The position numbers and the translations under genes were made by a program. A DNA stretch of 64,000 bases from assembly GCA_028047635.1 (NCBI GenBank), contig JAOFXR010000006.1, forward strand, positions 29,855-93,854. Reading direction: 5' to 3'. The notes under the pieces were generated by a model. That model was given only the letters and a program-made list of their open reading frames with translations, did no database searches and was not told the DNA's origin. This document shows, one piece after another, positions 42,872 to 52,699 of this stretch (position 1 is the first letter of the stretch; each line of letters starts with the position of its first letter). The stretch comes from Verrucomicrobiales bacterium. Lineage in GTDB: Bacteria > Verrucomicrobiota > Verrucomicrobiia > Verrucomicrobiales > DEV007.

Positions 42872-45800
42872 CTATTTCTTTGCCGGGGTTGTCTCTACGG
42901 ACAATTCTTGAAATGCCGTATTCTCAGCGATGACCGTGACCGGTGCGACCTGCCAAACGATCCATCGAAATTCTCCGAGCGACTTTCCTTTCGGGGCCTG
43001 GAGCGAGAGCGCCGCAAAAGCGTCAACCTTCTGCCCGTCGGTGCTAATCGTCCCGAGTGATGTAAAGCGATTCTCATCATTCACCTCCCAACCGGGATCA
43101 GAGGGATGGTTACTTCCATAGATAGACACTGTCTGCGCACCACGCTTGCCGGACTTGCTGTGAGACCAGCTCGTAGCAGAACGTACGCTCTTCGATTTAC
43201 CCAGATCCATTTTGTAGGCTCCGTTTCTAATTCCATTGCCGAAAATGGGACCAAATCCATTCGCCAGTTTTCCATCGGTTAGGGTCGCAATGGGATCATT
43301 ATTCGTTTTCTGATTCGCAGTCACCTTGCCCGACGGCTTCGATGGCGGAATAAGAGCTTTGAAACTCGTTGCTGTTGAAGCGGTTTCAAACACAACACCA
43401 TCGCCGATTTTCTTCGTAACCGTCTTCCCCGCGACAGGTGCAGTTTTGGTTGCCACTGCCACCGTAGCAACCTTGCGTTCCGCCACCGAGAGGACGCCTT
43501 GCATGATGCGCCAGTGCCCCGGGAACGTGCAGATATACGGATATCCGCCGGGCTCTGTCGGCGCATCAAAAACGATCTCTTCCGTTTCCTTCGGATTGAG
43601 TAGCTTCGAGGAATACAGAATTTTGTCGCTTTCGGGAAGGTACCCGCGCGTGATCCCATCAGGCTGAGCTGCCATTTGATCCGCAAGAGTGCCGACTTCA
43701 TCAACACTACCCGGTGTAAGCAACACCCAGTTATGCATCATGATATCGGGATTCTCGAAAACGAGTCGAACTTTACTGCCTGGGGTGACGCTTAGTTTGG
43801 TGGGCGCAAACTGAAGACCCGCGGCAGCCTGAATGTGGAGTATATTCCCTCGCTCGGCAATGAACGCATCATACTCCGCCGTAGCTGCACTTAAGCTTTC
43901 CTGATCGCTCACATACCTCGCACCTGAAAGCGCCTGACCAACCGGATCGTAGAGAAAGACGGGCGGCATCGTTTTCGGTGCGCGTCTCCCCTTCTTCAGG
44001 AATATCTCGATGACATTAAGGCCCGCCGACAGATCGACGTTCACCTGCTGATCGCCACTCCAGAAAGAATCCTGACTGAACACCATTGAATCATTGAGTC
44101 GAATCTCCAGGCTCTTGTGATTAATCGCGATGATAGCGGGCTGCGATTCTTTTGAATAAATGAAGGTTCGAAAGTGACCAACGCCCGGAACGTTACCTTT
44201 TCCAACCGCATATTCAGCAGGAGTGTTCTCACCGGTTTCGCCGAGCCAAAGCCACTGTTTCAACTGAGACTCAGGAGCGACCTCAAGAACAGGCACGCTG
44301 CGTCCCTTCACTGGCTCCACCCCGAGGTCGAGGTAGGCGAGCGACTTATTAACCGTCGCATCAGTACTCATCAGGCCTGTAAGAACCGTCTCCACCTCCG
44401 GATAAGTCGGGCGCAAGTGAGCGACCGCATCAACAACCTCCACTTGAACCCGAGGATGAGGATCATTCGCCACAGATGCCAGCAACTCAGGCACATTTGA
44501 AAGCCGATCAGCTTGAATCCGAATCACGTGAACTGCAGCGCCACGGAACATTTCGGACTCTGATTTCAGCAACTGATCGATCAACTCCGGACGGGTCTCA
44601 CCCAAACCTTCGCAGACGAAAACAGCCTCGAGCCTCGCCTGATCAAATTCCGGATCGGCTGGATCAAATGCCTCAATCCACTTGTCGACTGCCTCAAGAC
44701 CTTTGGCACCGTTTTTCCGAATTTCGATTCGAGCGTGATGACGAACCAAATCCTGTTGGTGCGTAAGGAGAGCGCAGAGAGCTTCGAGCGAAGCGCCCTC
44801 AATCTGCGGCCACTCAGTATTGAGCGGTTTCTCCGTATGGACGACACGCCAGATGCGACCGTAGTCGTGATCCCAATGTGGATCGCGCATTGGGTGTTGA
44901 GCGTGACCAATGATGGGACTGCAAAAATCGGAGACATAGAGCGATCCATCCATCCCGAACTCAACATCAGCAGGACGAAAAGCCGCGTTGGGCGATTCAA
45001 GGATCGTGAGTGAATCCTCCAGTTTCACCATACCCGCGTCGCGGTTGAGTTCCGTCAGCGTGATCGCATAGCGACCTAACAATGACGCCGAAGCAAAACC
45101 ATTTTGAAACTTGTCAGGAAAATTGGGACCCGACATCATTGCATTCCCCGAACCTTTCCCATAACTAGTGATCCGTCCATAAGCATAGGGATGATAACCT
45201 CCCATAGGAGTCCAGATCAGAGCGCTTCCGTCGTAGACATCGCCGTCGCCATACATCTGGAAAATATTTCCCCAGCGATCAAACGTAACGTTCCAGGGAT
45301 TTGGCGTGTTGTGCTGCCATTCGGTAACAATCTTTCCTGTGCGCGGATCAAGCCGGTAGGTCGTAGCATCCATCGCACGATGAACACCGAAAGGAGTTTC
45401 CAACTGAGAGCGGTGAAAGACACCATCGCTGAAGATGACAGCACCGAGAGGATCACTCGCAATCATCCCGCCGTGATGAGAATCAGTCACATCGATACCG
45501 CGAAGCAGCTCACGCTTCGTGTCGGCTCTATCATCGCCATCGGTGTCCTGCATCATCCAGAGGCGAGGTTGCTCTGAAATAATGACACCTTCGTGATGAA
45601 AAGCGACGCCATCGAGCGCATCGAGCCCTTCCGCAAAAGTCGTCACTTTGTCTGCCTTACCATCACGGTCAGTGTCTTCGAAGATGAGAATTTTATCGGG
45701 CGGGGTAAGGCCGGGAACGGTGTGGGGAAAAGAAGGCATTGTCACCACCCAGAGTCGCCCACGCGCATCGAGTGCGATCTGCACAGGATTCCGCAATTCA

Positions 45801-47836
45801 GGAAACTCTTCCTCGGACGCGAACAAACTGACTTCGAATCCGTCTGCCGTGGTGAACTCCGCCATCGACTCGGCAACCGTTTTGATAATACCAGTCCGAT
45901 CGCCATCGTCGCGCCCCTTTCCTTCGGGCATCGGAGGAAGGCTCGGTGTGGCAAGGTCAGCAAAAGCCAACTTAGGATCACGTGCCAATTGATGAACGAC
46001 CTCTTCCGTGAGCCGGATCATTTCATGATACCGCGGCATCTCATCCGCATACTCGTCAGGCCGGGCCCGCACTCCAAAATAAACAACCGCGTTCTTTGGT
46101 CGAACCACCTCGGCGACGCGACGATGTTTCGCTGAAGCCGCGAGGCTCACTTCCTTAAGATGAGCGGGGGCAGGCTCCGTGATCGAAGACGCACTTCCTC
46201 CACGCACCAGAGAGAGTTCCTCCGCCAGAGCTTTGGCGACGATGCTATTCCCCTCTTCATTCAAGTGGATACCGTTGTTCGTTAACGCACCGTCAGAGTC
46301 AGCATAGGCCTTGCGAGTCAGTCCATGAAGATCAACAAAAATGCCACCCTGTTCAGCTGCCAGTTCGGCGATCGCTTTGCTATAGAGGTCAACCTCAACG
46401 TCACGCGCTTCGGATGCTCCTTCAATCGCGATGGGAGAAAGCAGCACTAACTGCGCGCCCGGATGAAGCCGTGAAAGTTGATTAAGATGATCTTCGTAAT
46501 GCTTGCGAAAATCAGCAAGCCCCGTCTCTCCCGCGAACGATTCATTCAAGCCGTAACCGAGGACGATAGTCTTAGCAGGCCACTCACTAAGCAAATTCTT
46601 CATGTGCTTCGCATAGCCTTCGAGGCGGAGACGATTGCCCACCTCATCGCCAGTCCAGGCGAGACTTCGCACTTTGATACCTGCTTCAGGATCAGCGAGA
46701 TGAAGCCGTGCTTCGAGCTCGCCCTGTTCGAGCAAGCGCTCGATCATTGAGTTGCCGTAAAAAAGAATCGTATTCTCACCAGCTTTTAGTTGAGCGAGGC
46801 CCTCTTTAAGAGCGTCCTCAGGTTTCACACCGCGCTTGAAAGGATTCGGCTCAAGAACAGGAGTCACGTCCGCCTTTTCGGGGATCTGATCTTCCATCTC
46901 AAGCGTCCAGAAGCAGGCATTCACAAACATCCGTCGCATCCCTGCATTCGCCCAGTCATCCTTGCCCGCCATCGCACCTCCGATCGTGCTCGCAAAAACA
47001 CGGCCTTTGGCTCCGACATCACGCTGATAGGTCCAGGCAATCGGCATCATCGGATCATTCTTGTTGATTGCGGCGCGGCCTTTCGCGTTCGCTGGCAGAG
47101 CCGGTGTCGGTCCCGAGTTGGGATCCATCGTCTCACAGACTTCACCAAGAAGAATTGCCTCGCATCCTTCAGGCTGAGGCAATGTGGCCTCGTAAACATC
47201 GGTCGGGCCCCAAATCTCGCCATCTTTGATGCCGGTGAGGATAGGGTGTTTCCCCTTGCCCGGAGCAAAGCGGCCACGACTGCTCTCCGTCCCGTGGCGC
47301 CCCCAGTGTCTGATCCAGTTCTGCCCAAGAACTTTTCTACCAAAGCCACCGCTTTCGTGACTGTATGAATAACTGGCAAAAGGGCTCGTAGGATTCTTGC
47401 TGAAATCAAAAGCATGCGTCGAAGTCCGGAACGCGATGACTGGCTTCCCTGTCGCGAGATAATCCTCAATCATTTTCATCTGCGCATCTTCAAGCGCGCG
47501 GAAGCGGTTAAAAACGACCATAAGATCTGCATCAGCCAACGCTTCTAAGCCGGGGATATTATCCCGCTGATTCGTATCGATCACGCCGGTCTTGCGATTG
47601 ATCGCAAAGAGCACCTTGCAGTCGAACCCATGATGCTCCGTAAGGATGTGAGCCATCATCGGCATGGATGTCTCGGACTTGTATTCGTCGTCACCGGTTA
47701 CGATTACGATCTTCTTGCCATTCGCGGTTCCTTCCGGCGGAGAGAGCTGAATCCAGTCTTCAGCATGAAGTGAAGGCGCTATGAAAGCGACTGCGATCAG
47801 AAACAGAATTCTGGTGAAGTTAGTTAGTTTTTGCAT
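42872..47836 (-). CDS. Five-module protein: ThuA, SGNH, propeller/HEAT, cupredoxin, discoidin-like
   Basis: 1654 residues with a signal peptide. Modules in order: ThuA-like (about 40-320, KKIVIVTGDDEYKSETSMPM, FRTSTHAFDF); SGNH hydrolase (about 355-560, ILFYGNSMIERL, VLGYGLNESF, GIHLNEEGNSI); PVC-type sorbosone-dehydrogenase propeller (about 630-1010, FEVSLFASEEEFPELRNPVQ, MYGDGDVYDGS); HEAT-like helices (to about 1150); a beta domain; an azurin/plastocyanin-like blue-copper domain (about 1330-1455) with His in MMHNWVLLTPGS and Cys, His, Met in CTFPGHWRIM; and a discoidin-like domain (1494-1654) shared with the sulfatase-esterase fusion. The propeller probably oxidises a sugar, with the copper domain as electron carrier in place of the usual cytochrome c. 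It sits in the middle of the 25-kb gene run. Confidence 0.88.
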   Translation of the reverse strand: MQKLTNFTRILFLIAVAFIAPSLHAEDWIQLSPPEGTANGKKIVIVTGDDEYKSETSMPMMAHILTEHHGFDCKVLFAINRKTGVIDTNQRDNIPGLEALADADLMVVFNRFRALEDAQMKMIEDYLATGKPVIAFRTSTHAFDFSKNPTSPFASYSYSHESGGFGRKVLGQNWIRHWGRHGTESSRGRFAPGKGKHPILTGIKDGEIWGPTDVYEATLPQPEGCEAILLGEVCETMDPNSGPTPALPANAKGRAAINKNDPMMPIAWTYQRDVGAKGRVFASTIGGAMAGKDDWANAGMRRMFVNACFWTLEMEDQIPEKADVTPVLEPNPFKRGVKPEDALKEGLAQLKAGENTILFYGNSMIERLLEQGELEARLHLADPEAGIKVRSLAWTGDEVGNRLRLEGYAKHMKNLLSEWPAKTIVLGYGLNESFAGETGLADFRKHYEDHLNQLSRLHPGAQLVLLSPIAIEGASEARDVEVDLYSKAIAELAAEQGGIFVDLHGLTRKAYADSDGALTNNGIHLNEEGNSIVAKALAEELSLVRGGSASSITEPAPAHLKEVSLAASAKHRRVAEVVRPKNAVVYFGVRARPDEYADEMPRYHEMIRLTEEVVHQLARDPKLAFADLATPSLPPMPEGKGRDDGDRTGIIKTVAESMAEFTTADGFEVSLFASEEEFPELRNPVQIALDARGRLWVVTMPSFPHTVPGLTPPDKILIFEDTDRDGKADKVTTFAEGLDALDGVAFHHEGVIISEQPRLWMMQDTDGDDRADTKRELLRGIDVTDSHHGGMIASDPLGAVIFSDGVFHRSQLETPFGVHRAMDATTYRLDPRTGKIVTEWQHNTPNPWNVTFDRWGNIFQMYGDGDVYDGSALIWTPMGGYHPYAYGRITSYGKGSGNAMMSGPNFPDKFQNGFASASLLGRYAITLTELNRDAGMVKLEDSLTILESPNAAFRPADVEFGMDGSLYVSDFCSPIIGHAQHPMRDPHWDHDYGRIWRVVHTEKPLNTEWPQIEGASLEALCALLTHQQDLVRHHARIEIRKNGAKGLEAVDKWIEAFDPADPEFDQARLEAVFVCEGLGETRPELIDQLLKSESEMFRGAAVHVIRIQADRLSNVPELLASVANDPHPRVQVEVVDAVAHLRPTYPEVETVLTGLMSTDATVNKSLAYLDLGVEPVKGRSVPVLEVAPESQLKQWLWLGETGENTPAEYAVGKGNVPGVGHFRTFIYSKESQPAIIAINHKSLEIRLNDSMVFSQDSFWSGDQQVNVDLSAGLNVIEIFLKKGRRAPKTMPPVFLYDPVGQALSGARYVSDQESLSAATAEYDAFIAERGNILHIQAAAGLQFAPTKLSVTPGSKVRLVFENPDIMMHNWVLLTPGSVDEVGTLADQMAAQPDGITRGYLPESDKILYSSKLLNPKETEEIVFDAPTEPGGYPYICTFPGHWRIMQGVLSVAERKVATVAVATKTAPVAGKTVTKKIGDGVVFETASTATSFKALIPPSKPSGKVTANQKTNNDPIATLTDGKLANGFGPIFGNGIRNGAYKMDLGKSKSVRSATSWSHSKSGKRGAQTVSIYGSNHPSDPGWEVNDENRFTSLGTISTDGQKVDAFAALSLQAPKGKSLGEFRWIVWQVAPVTVIAENTAFQELSVETTPAKK

Positions 47837-47870
47837 TTGAAAAGAGTATCGTGAGTTTTACTAAAATAGT

Positions 47871-49403
47871 TTACTGCGAAAGCTCGGACGCCAACTCCCG
47901 GCAACGCTCGCGATGAGCCTTGAGGACTTCAGCGAACGCATGATTTTCGGCAAGGTTGACCTGTTCGGTTGGATCATTTTTTAGATCAAAAAGCTCTTCG
48001 TAAATTGGTTCCTCTCCCGCGATTCCATCGGGAAGATACTGCTTTCGATCATTCTCGCGGCTGAAGTAACGAATGTATTTGTATTGCTCGCTCCGCACCG
48101 CGTCATGCCGGGGGTAGCCCTGATCGGTAAAGAGATTTTCAAGGAATACATCCGTCCGCCAGTCTTCCTCGCGCCCTTCCATCAAAGGCAAAAGGCTCGC
48201 GCCCTGATAGGTCGCAGGAACCTCAATGCCGCACAGGTCTAGGATCGTCGCAGGAATATCCTGCCCCACCGCGAGTTCATCGAGCGATGCCCCTCGATTC
48301 GACTCCGGCAAGAACGGAGAATAAACCAGCAACGGAACATGCGCCGATTCCTCGTAAAGCATTGTCTTCCCTCCTATCCCATGTTCGCCATACAGGAGCC
48401 CGTTGTCCGAGGCAAAAATGATGATGGTATTGTCGTCTTCGTTCAATCTCTCCAGTAAGAGCCTGAGATTTCCCATAAATTGATCGATCGCGAAAACGGC
48501 GCGCGCGGTTTTCAGTTTCGTATCGAGGAGGGCTCTATCCTTGAGTCGATAATACGGTTCCATCTCCGAGACCGTAAGGACATCTTCCGGCAAGGTCGCC
48601 TTAACTGGATAGCCTGCGGGTAAAGGCAGTTGATCTACCCGGTCTGCATATCGTTTTGAGTAAAAGTCAGGATCGTCGGGCTGCGAACCCATCCCGCCCA
48701 GGCTCGCCTGATGAGGAAGGTTAAAGTTAATCCACGCACAGAACGGTTTGTCAGGATCACGTCGGTCAAGACGCCCTTTGAGGGACTTATCAGCGTTATC
48801 GTAGAAGCAATCGAAGTCTTCCCCAGGAGAGAGATACGCCTCAGTCGCTTCGAACAAACCCTCTACCTGAGTCTTATTTTTCAAGTTGGTAAACGCCTTG
48901 TGCTTCTTCGCAGGGTAGAAACCGAGGTGGCCCTCTTCGTAGTAACAGAAATCGATATTTTCTTTCAACGGAGTATTACTACGATCCACAATCTTGGTGT
49001 GATGTTTTCCAAGGAATGCGGTCGAATACCCCGCGTGTTTCATTTGCATCAGGAAGCTATTTTCAAACGCCTCTGCCGAAACACTATTCTGAGACACATA
49101 GGTAAATCCGATGCGATTTTTCCGCTCCCATTGCCCCGTAAAAATGTTCGCACGGCTCGGGCCACAAATGGGACTGGTGATGTAAGCATTGTTGAAAAAC
49201 ACCCCCTCCGCAGCCAACTGATCCAGATGCGGCGTTTCGGTTACGGGATCCCCTGTCATGCCCATCGAATCGAATCGATGATCATCAGAGAAAACGAAAA
49301 TGACGTTCGGCTTTTCAGCCAGCGCGAAGCGAGTCGAAGTGAACGTCAAAAGTATCAGAAATACGAATGTCGAAGCCAAATTTCCTTTTGTTAATCTTAT
49401 CAT
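47871..49403 (-). CDS. Secreted sulfatase (CGPSR type)
   Basis: 510 residues. A signal peptide (about residues 5-29) precedes KPNVIFVFSDDHRFDSMGMT. The formylglycine site is CGPSR (Cys 80) within TSPICGPSRANIFTGQ. FLGKHHTKIVDR, IIFASDNGLLYGEHG and YEESAHVPLLVYSP follow, the last being the pattern of iduronate-2-sulfatase/choline-sulfatase-like branches rather than plain arylsulfatases. The C-terminus reads YKYIRYFSREND, LFDLKNDPTEQVNLA. So its specificity probably differs from that of the other sulfatases here. It lies 34 bases upstream of the five-module gene. The 133-base spacer before it contains an unusual tail described separately. Confidence 0.93.
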   Translation of the reverse strand: MIRLTKGNLASTFVFLILLTFTSTRFALAEKPNVIFVFSDDHRFDSMGMTGDPVTETPHLDQLAAEGVFFNNAYITSPICGPSRANIFTGQWERKNRIGFTYVSQNSVSAEAFENSFLMQMKHAGYSTAFLGKHHTKIVDRSNTPLKENIDFCYYEEGHLGFYPAKKHKAFTNLKNKTQVEGLFEATEAYLSPGEDFDCFYDNADKSLKGRLDRRDPDKPFCAWINFNLPHQASLGGMGSQPDDPDFYSKRYADRVDQLPLPAGYPVKATLPEDVLTVSEMEPYYRLKDRALLDTKLKTARAVFAIDQFMGNLRLLLERLNEDDNTIIIFASDNGLLYGEHGIGGKTMLYEESAHVPLLVYSPFLPESNRGASLDELAVGQDIPATILDLCGIEVPATYQGASLLPLMEGREEDWRTDVFLENLFTDQGYPRHDAVRSEQYKYIRYFSRENDRKQYLPDGIAGEEPIYEELFDLKNDPTEQVNLAENHAFAEVLKAHRERCRELASELSQ

Positions 49404-49536
49404 ATTGCACTGCCTCCTACTGTTGAATCTCGCGCCGGTTCTCCTACTTCAGTTGATCGACAAAAAATGACCAAGAACCTGATTCCGCCTCATTTTTGAA
49501 AGCCACATTTTTCGTAAAATCGACTCGTTTCAAATA
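49404..49536 (-). other. In-frame tail after the PQQ gene, shared C-terminus
   Basis: After the TAG at 49537 the same frame stays open for 30 codons (starting YLKRVDFTKNVAFKNEAE) and ends ...SFFVDQLK followed by a stop at 49446. The neighbouring esterase also ends QFFVDQLK, and about 26 of 27 bases match between the two ends (TTTTTTGTCGATCAACTGAA). The segment is either a readthrough extension or a leftover of a duplicated gene end. The remaining bases should hold the sulfatase promoter. Confidence 0.45.
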
Positions 49537-52500
49537 CTACTCTGCCGCGAGTCCCATTATGGTGCCATCCTTCAAGCTCAAGACGCACATCTCTGATGCA
49601 ATAGCGATGCTGTCCCAGGCGGGTGGCGCTGGAAGAATAAATTCCTGCAGACGATCCCCGGACGTCTTGTCTATCATCCACAAAACGCCGCCTTTTTCTC
49701 CCCGGAAAGCGTCATTCGTATCCTGTTGAGAAAAGCCCTCCGTCATGGGAACCCCGGCAACCATGACCGCATTTTCACAAACCGAAATCGCGTGTCCGGC
49801 AAAGGGAGTCGATATTGACCAGTTCTTTCCCCAGGTTCCGACCTCAGGAATGGTTTTGCCTTTTCGGCTGATCCAGACGTCACCTTCTTTCGCCGCCGTC
49901 AACTTGCCGGCAAAAACGGAATGTGTGTTGAAGGGAGTAAGACCAGCGCCGCGCTTGGGAAGATTTCGACCGGGTGTGTATCCACGAACCTCAAAAAACT
50001 CCCCCTCTGCAAAGGCGGTTGTATCGCCCAGTGGTCCATAGCCAGTGATGGCAGTCGGTCCTCCGTAACAAAGATCGACATCGACAGTCCAGTAGGAGCG
50101 ATGTTGCGGAACAGAATCCAAAAATCCATGGGACGGAATCAGGTGAGGTTCCTGAATTTCTTTCATGCTGACTGGTGTGAGGTCAGGATTGAAAGCCTGA
50201 TGCCGAAGGAACAATTTGCCATCGGATACCGAAAATATACCGGACTTGAATCCGCCCAGCCGAAAGGTTCGCTCACCCCGAGTAGGGAAGCTCTCATTGC
50301 CTTCTTCGTAGGGGCCTGCCACGACCTTATTATGGATCATCTCGCCAGTTTCGGGATTCAATCCAAACACTGAGACTCCGCCGTCGAGGTAACTGCTGCG
50401 CCCGGCGGCGAAGTAGGCGATGCCCTCCGCCACCAACACACTGCCGTTAACAGGCCAAGCCGATTCCAACTGACCGCGATCTGCGATCAGGCTCTGAATT
50501 GGGAGTGCATTGAACTGCCAGCGAAGCGCGCCGTCGGTGGCGTCGAGACAATAAACCCAGCCATCCCGACAGCCAGTCAGTAGAAGCCCTTTGTGGTAAG
50601 TCGGGGGTGAATCAATAGGGCCACCGGCGGTAAACTCCCAATGGGTTTTTCCCGTCTCCTTCTCAAGACAGTATAAAGTGTGCTCGTCCCTTGCCGCGAC
50701 ATAAACGTGATCACCAACCATCACCGGAGCAGTTGGATTGAGTCCAACTTTCACCTCCCACTTTGAGTCCAGCTTTGACGGAAGGCTAGCCTTGCCAATA
50801 CCGGATCGGGCACCTGACTGTCTATAGGTCGGCCAATCGAAATCAGCAGCTTCTTCACCAATGGGACGGGTAAAAGCGGGCCCTTCGACGAGTCGGGGCG
50901 TGTGCGAAACCGTATAGCGACCGGACTTTTCATTGTAGAGGCCATTGAAACCCGTCAGCATCGATCCGATGGCGCACTGGCAGACAAAGGGTCCGTTGTA
51001 GATCATTCCGTTGGCCGGCATCGCCGATAATCCGCAGGTTGAACGCACCCAGGGATTCGGGTACTCCGAACTTCCATCGAGGCCAACGAAGTCAACGCCA
51101 CCAGAACCGCTGTTGAGATAATATTGATAGGTAACCCGGTTTCGGTAACAGCGATCGTGCGACATCGGCCCGAGCATCTCCTGAGCCAATTCCTTCACCA
51201 CTTCTCCCGTTTTGGTGTTGATTCCTTTTAGCTGCTTGCTCCACAGCAAGCCCTGAGCAATAAAAAGCTCGGGACTCTTCATGTAGTTTTCTCCATTCGG
51301 ACAAGTCCACAGTTTCTCCCCTGTTGTGAGAGCGAAAGCAGCGATCTCGTTGCCGTAAGCACAGAATGCCTTGTTCGGCGCGAGGACTAAAGTTGGGTGA
51401 ATATTGAAATCTTCGCCCGGCACTTTTTTAGTTTTTGCTGCGCCCTTCGATTTCTTTTTGCCCTTTTTGGGTTCGGCTTCGGAAAGATCAACGGCGGAAG
51501 CCCACTGAATCGTCCCCGTCTCCTTATCCAGACAGACCAATTCATTCCCGGCGAGATAAGCAACGATCTTCTTGTTGGCACAGACGCTCGCACCGATGTA
51601 GCCGCTTTTGAGAGGAACTGTCCACCGCATTTTATCGGCGTTCAAATCGTAAGCATACACCAAGATCTCCTTTTCGGGCGCAGATGATGTCTCGGTTCGG
51701 CGCTTCTCCCGCGCCGCTTCTTCAGTGACCAAACCATATCCGGGGCCTTGAATCCCATAGAGAATGCCGCCTTCCACGGCGACCTCGCGTGTCGACTCCG
51801 TGCCCGACAAGAGTTTGATCTTCTCTCCGCTTCTGCCGTGAAATTTGGAAATCGGCTCATCAAATCCCATCGTAAAATAGACATGCTCTCCGATCGCGAC
51901 AAGGCGTCGTTGGAGTTGCGAGGACACACTCTTGATACTTGTGGTTTTCCCGCCTATTGACCATTCCTTGACTGGATGTTTCCAAAGTTCGATTCCGTTA
52001 AAGGCATCACGCGCAACCAGATGATAGTCAAAAGGAGCATGGACATCTTCCGGCGTCGCTCGGTCCTCGACCGTAAAGAGCACCCCGTTGGCGGTGACCA
52101 TGCAAGTGACCGACGGCATCGAAGCCTTTGCCCGCCCGGTCTCAGGGGTATTGTGCCAGCGCATCCGTTGAGGCGGACCAACATCGTCGCGGGACACACC
52201 GTTGTTAGCGGCGTTGTGGAGAAACTGGTTCCACTCATCCATACCCTTGGGAACAGATTTCACGATTCTTTCATACCCATCGTCCGTTTTCACATACAGA
52301 GTCCCAAGCGGGGTGAGAACACGCATGATCTCATCTCTGGGAATTTTTGTGCTTTGATCACAGATTGCGAGATTCACCAGGTTGTCGATGTAAGGAAGTT
52401 CCAAACCGTTGTGAAGATTGACCGAGATTTGGCCATATTTTCCTGCCTGATGAATGGATTTCCGAAGGGGTTCAATCGCCTCGTTTTCTTCCAGTAGCGC

Positions 52501-52686
52501 CTGAACCCGCAAAGACGGATTTGACGCCAATTCTTTCAGTTGCGTTACATCAATTAAATCGAGAGTGACAATGATACCGCCATTCAATAGCGCGGCATCT
52601 TTTACCGGATTTGGTTCTTCTCCGAAGAGTGAACAACCGAATGCAAATGCTGCGAAAAGTGAACAAGATATTAATTTCTTTCTCAT
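49537..52686 (-). CDS. Large PQQ-type beta-propeller protein with degenerate methyltransferase-like N-terminus
   Basis: 1049 residues with a signal peptide (MRKKLISCSLFAAFAFGCSL). Residues 30-165 look like a methyltransferase relic seen in PVC PQQ proteins (LLNGGIIVTLDLIDVTQLKE, GLELPYIDNLVNLAICD, EIMRVLTPLGTLYVKTDDGY), without a proper AdoMet loop. A linker (DEWNQFLHNAANNGVS) leads to two sets of quinoprotein-like blades (GIELWKHPVKEWSIGG, IVAYLAGNELVCLDKETGTI, HTLYCLEKETGKTHWEFTAG, GWVYCLDATDGALRWQFNAL). A Lys-rich insertion (EPKKGKKKSKGAAKTKKVPG) sits near residue 420. No cofactor-binding site is provable. It is in the 25-kb run, 13 bases from the esterase stop. Confidence 0.85.
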   Translation of the reverse strand: MRKKLISCSLFAAFAFGCSLFGEEPNPVKDAALLNGGIIVTLDLIDVTQLKELASNPSLRVQALLEENEAIEPLRKSIHQAGKYGQISVNLHNGLELPYIDNLVNLAICDQSTKIPRDEIMRVLTPLGTLYVKTDDGYERIVKSVPKGMDEWNQFLHNAANNGVSRDDVGPPQRMRWHNTPETGRAKASMPSVTCMVTANGVLFTVEDRATPEDVHAPFDYHLVARDAFNGIELWKHPVKEWSIGGKTTSIKSVSSQLQRRLVAIGEHVYFTMGFDEPISKFHGRSGEKIKLLSGTESTREVAVEGGILYGIQGPGYGLVTEEAAREKRRTETSSAPEKEILVYAYDLNADKMRWTVPLKSGYIGASVCANKKIVAYLAGNELVCLDKETGTIQWASAVDLSEAEPKKGKKKSKGAAKTKKVPGEDFNIHPTLVLAPNKAFCAYGNEIAAFALTTGEKLWTCPNGENYMKSPELFIAQGLLWSKQLKGINTKTGEVVKELAQEMLGPMSHDRCYRNRVTYQYYLNSGSGGVDFVGLDGSSEYPNPWVRSTCGLSAMPANGMIYNGPFVCQCAIGSMLTGFNGLYNEKSGRYTVSHTPRLVEGPAFTRPIGEEAADFDWPTYRQSGARSGIGKASLPSKLDSKWEVKVGLNPTAPVMVGDHVYVAARDEHTLYCLEKETGKTHWEFTAGGPIDSPPTYHKGLLLTGCRDGWVYCLDATDGALRWQFNALPIQSLIADRGQLESAWPVNGSVLVAEGIAYFAAGRSSYLDGGVSVFGLNPETGEMIHNKVVAGPYEEGNESFPTRGERTFRLGGFKSGIFSVSDGKLFLRHQAFNPDLTPVSMKEIQEPHLIPSHGFLDSVPQHRSYWTVDVDLCYGGPTAITGYGPLGDTTAFAEGEFFEVRGYTPGRNLPKRGAGLTPFNTHSVFAGKLTAAKEGDVWISRKGKTIPEVGTWGKNWSISTPFAGHAISVCENAVMVAGVPMTEGFSQQDTNDAFRGEKGGVLWMIDKTSGDRLQEFILPAPPAWDSIAIASEMCVLSLKDGTIMGLAAE

Positions 52687-52699
52687 GATTCTTTCTCTC

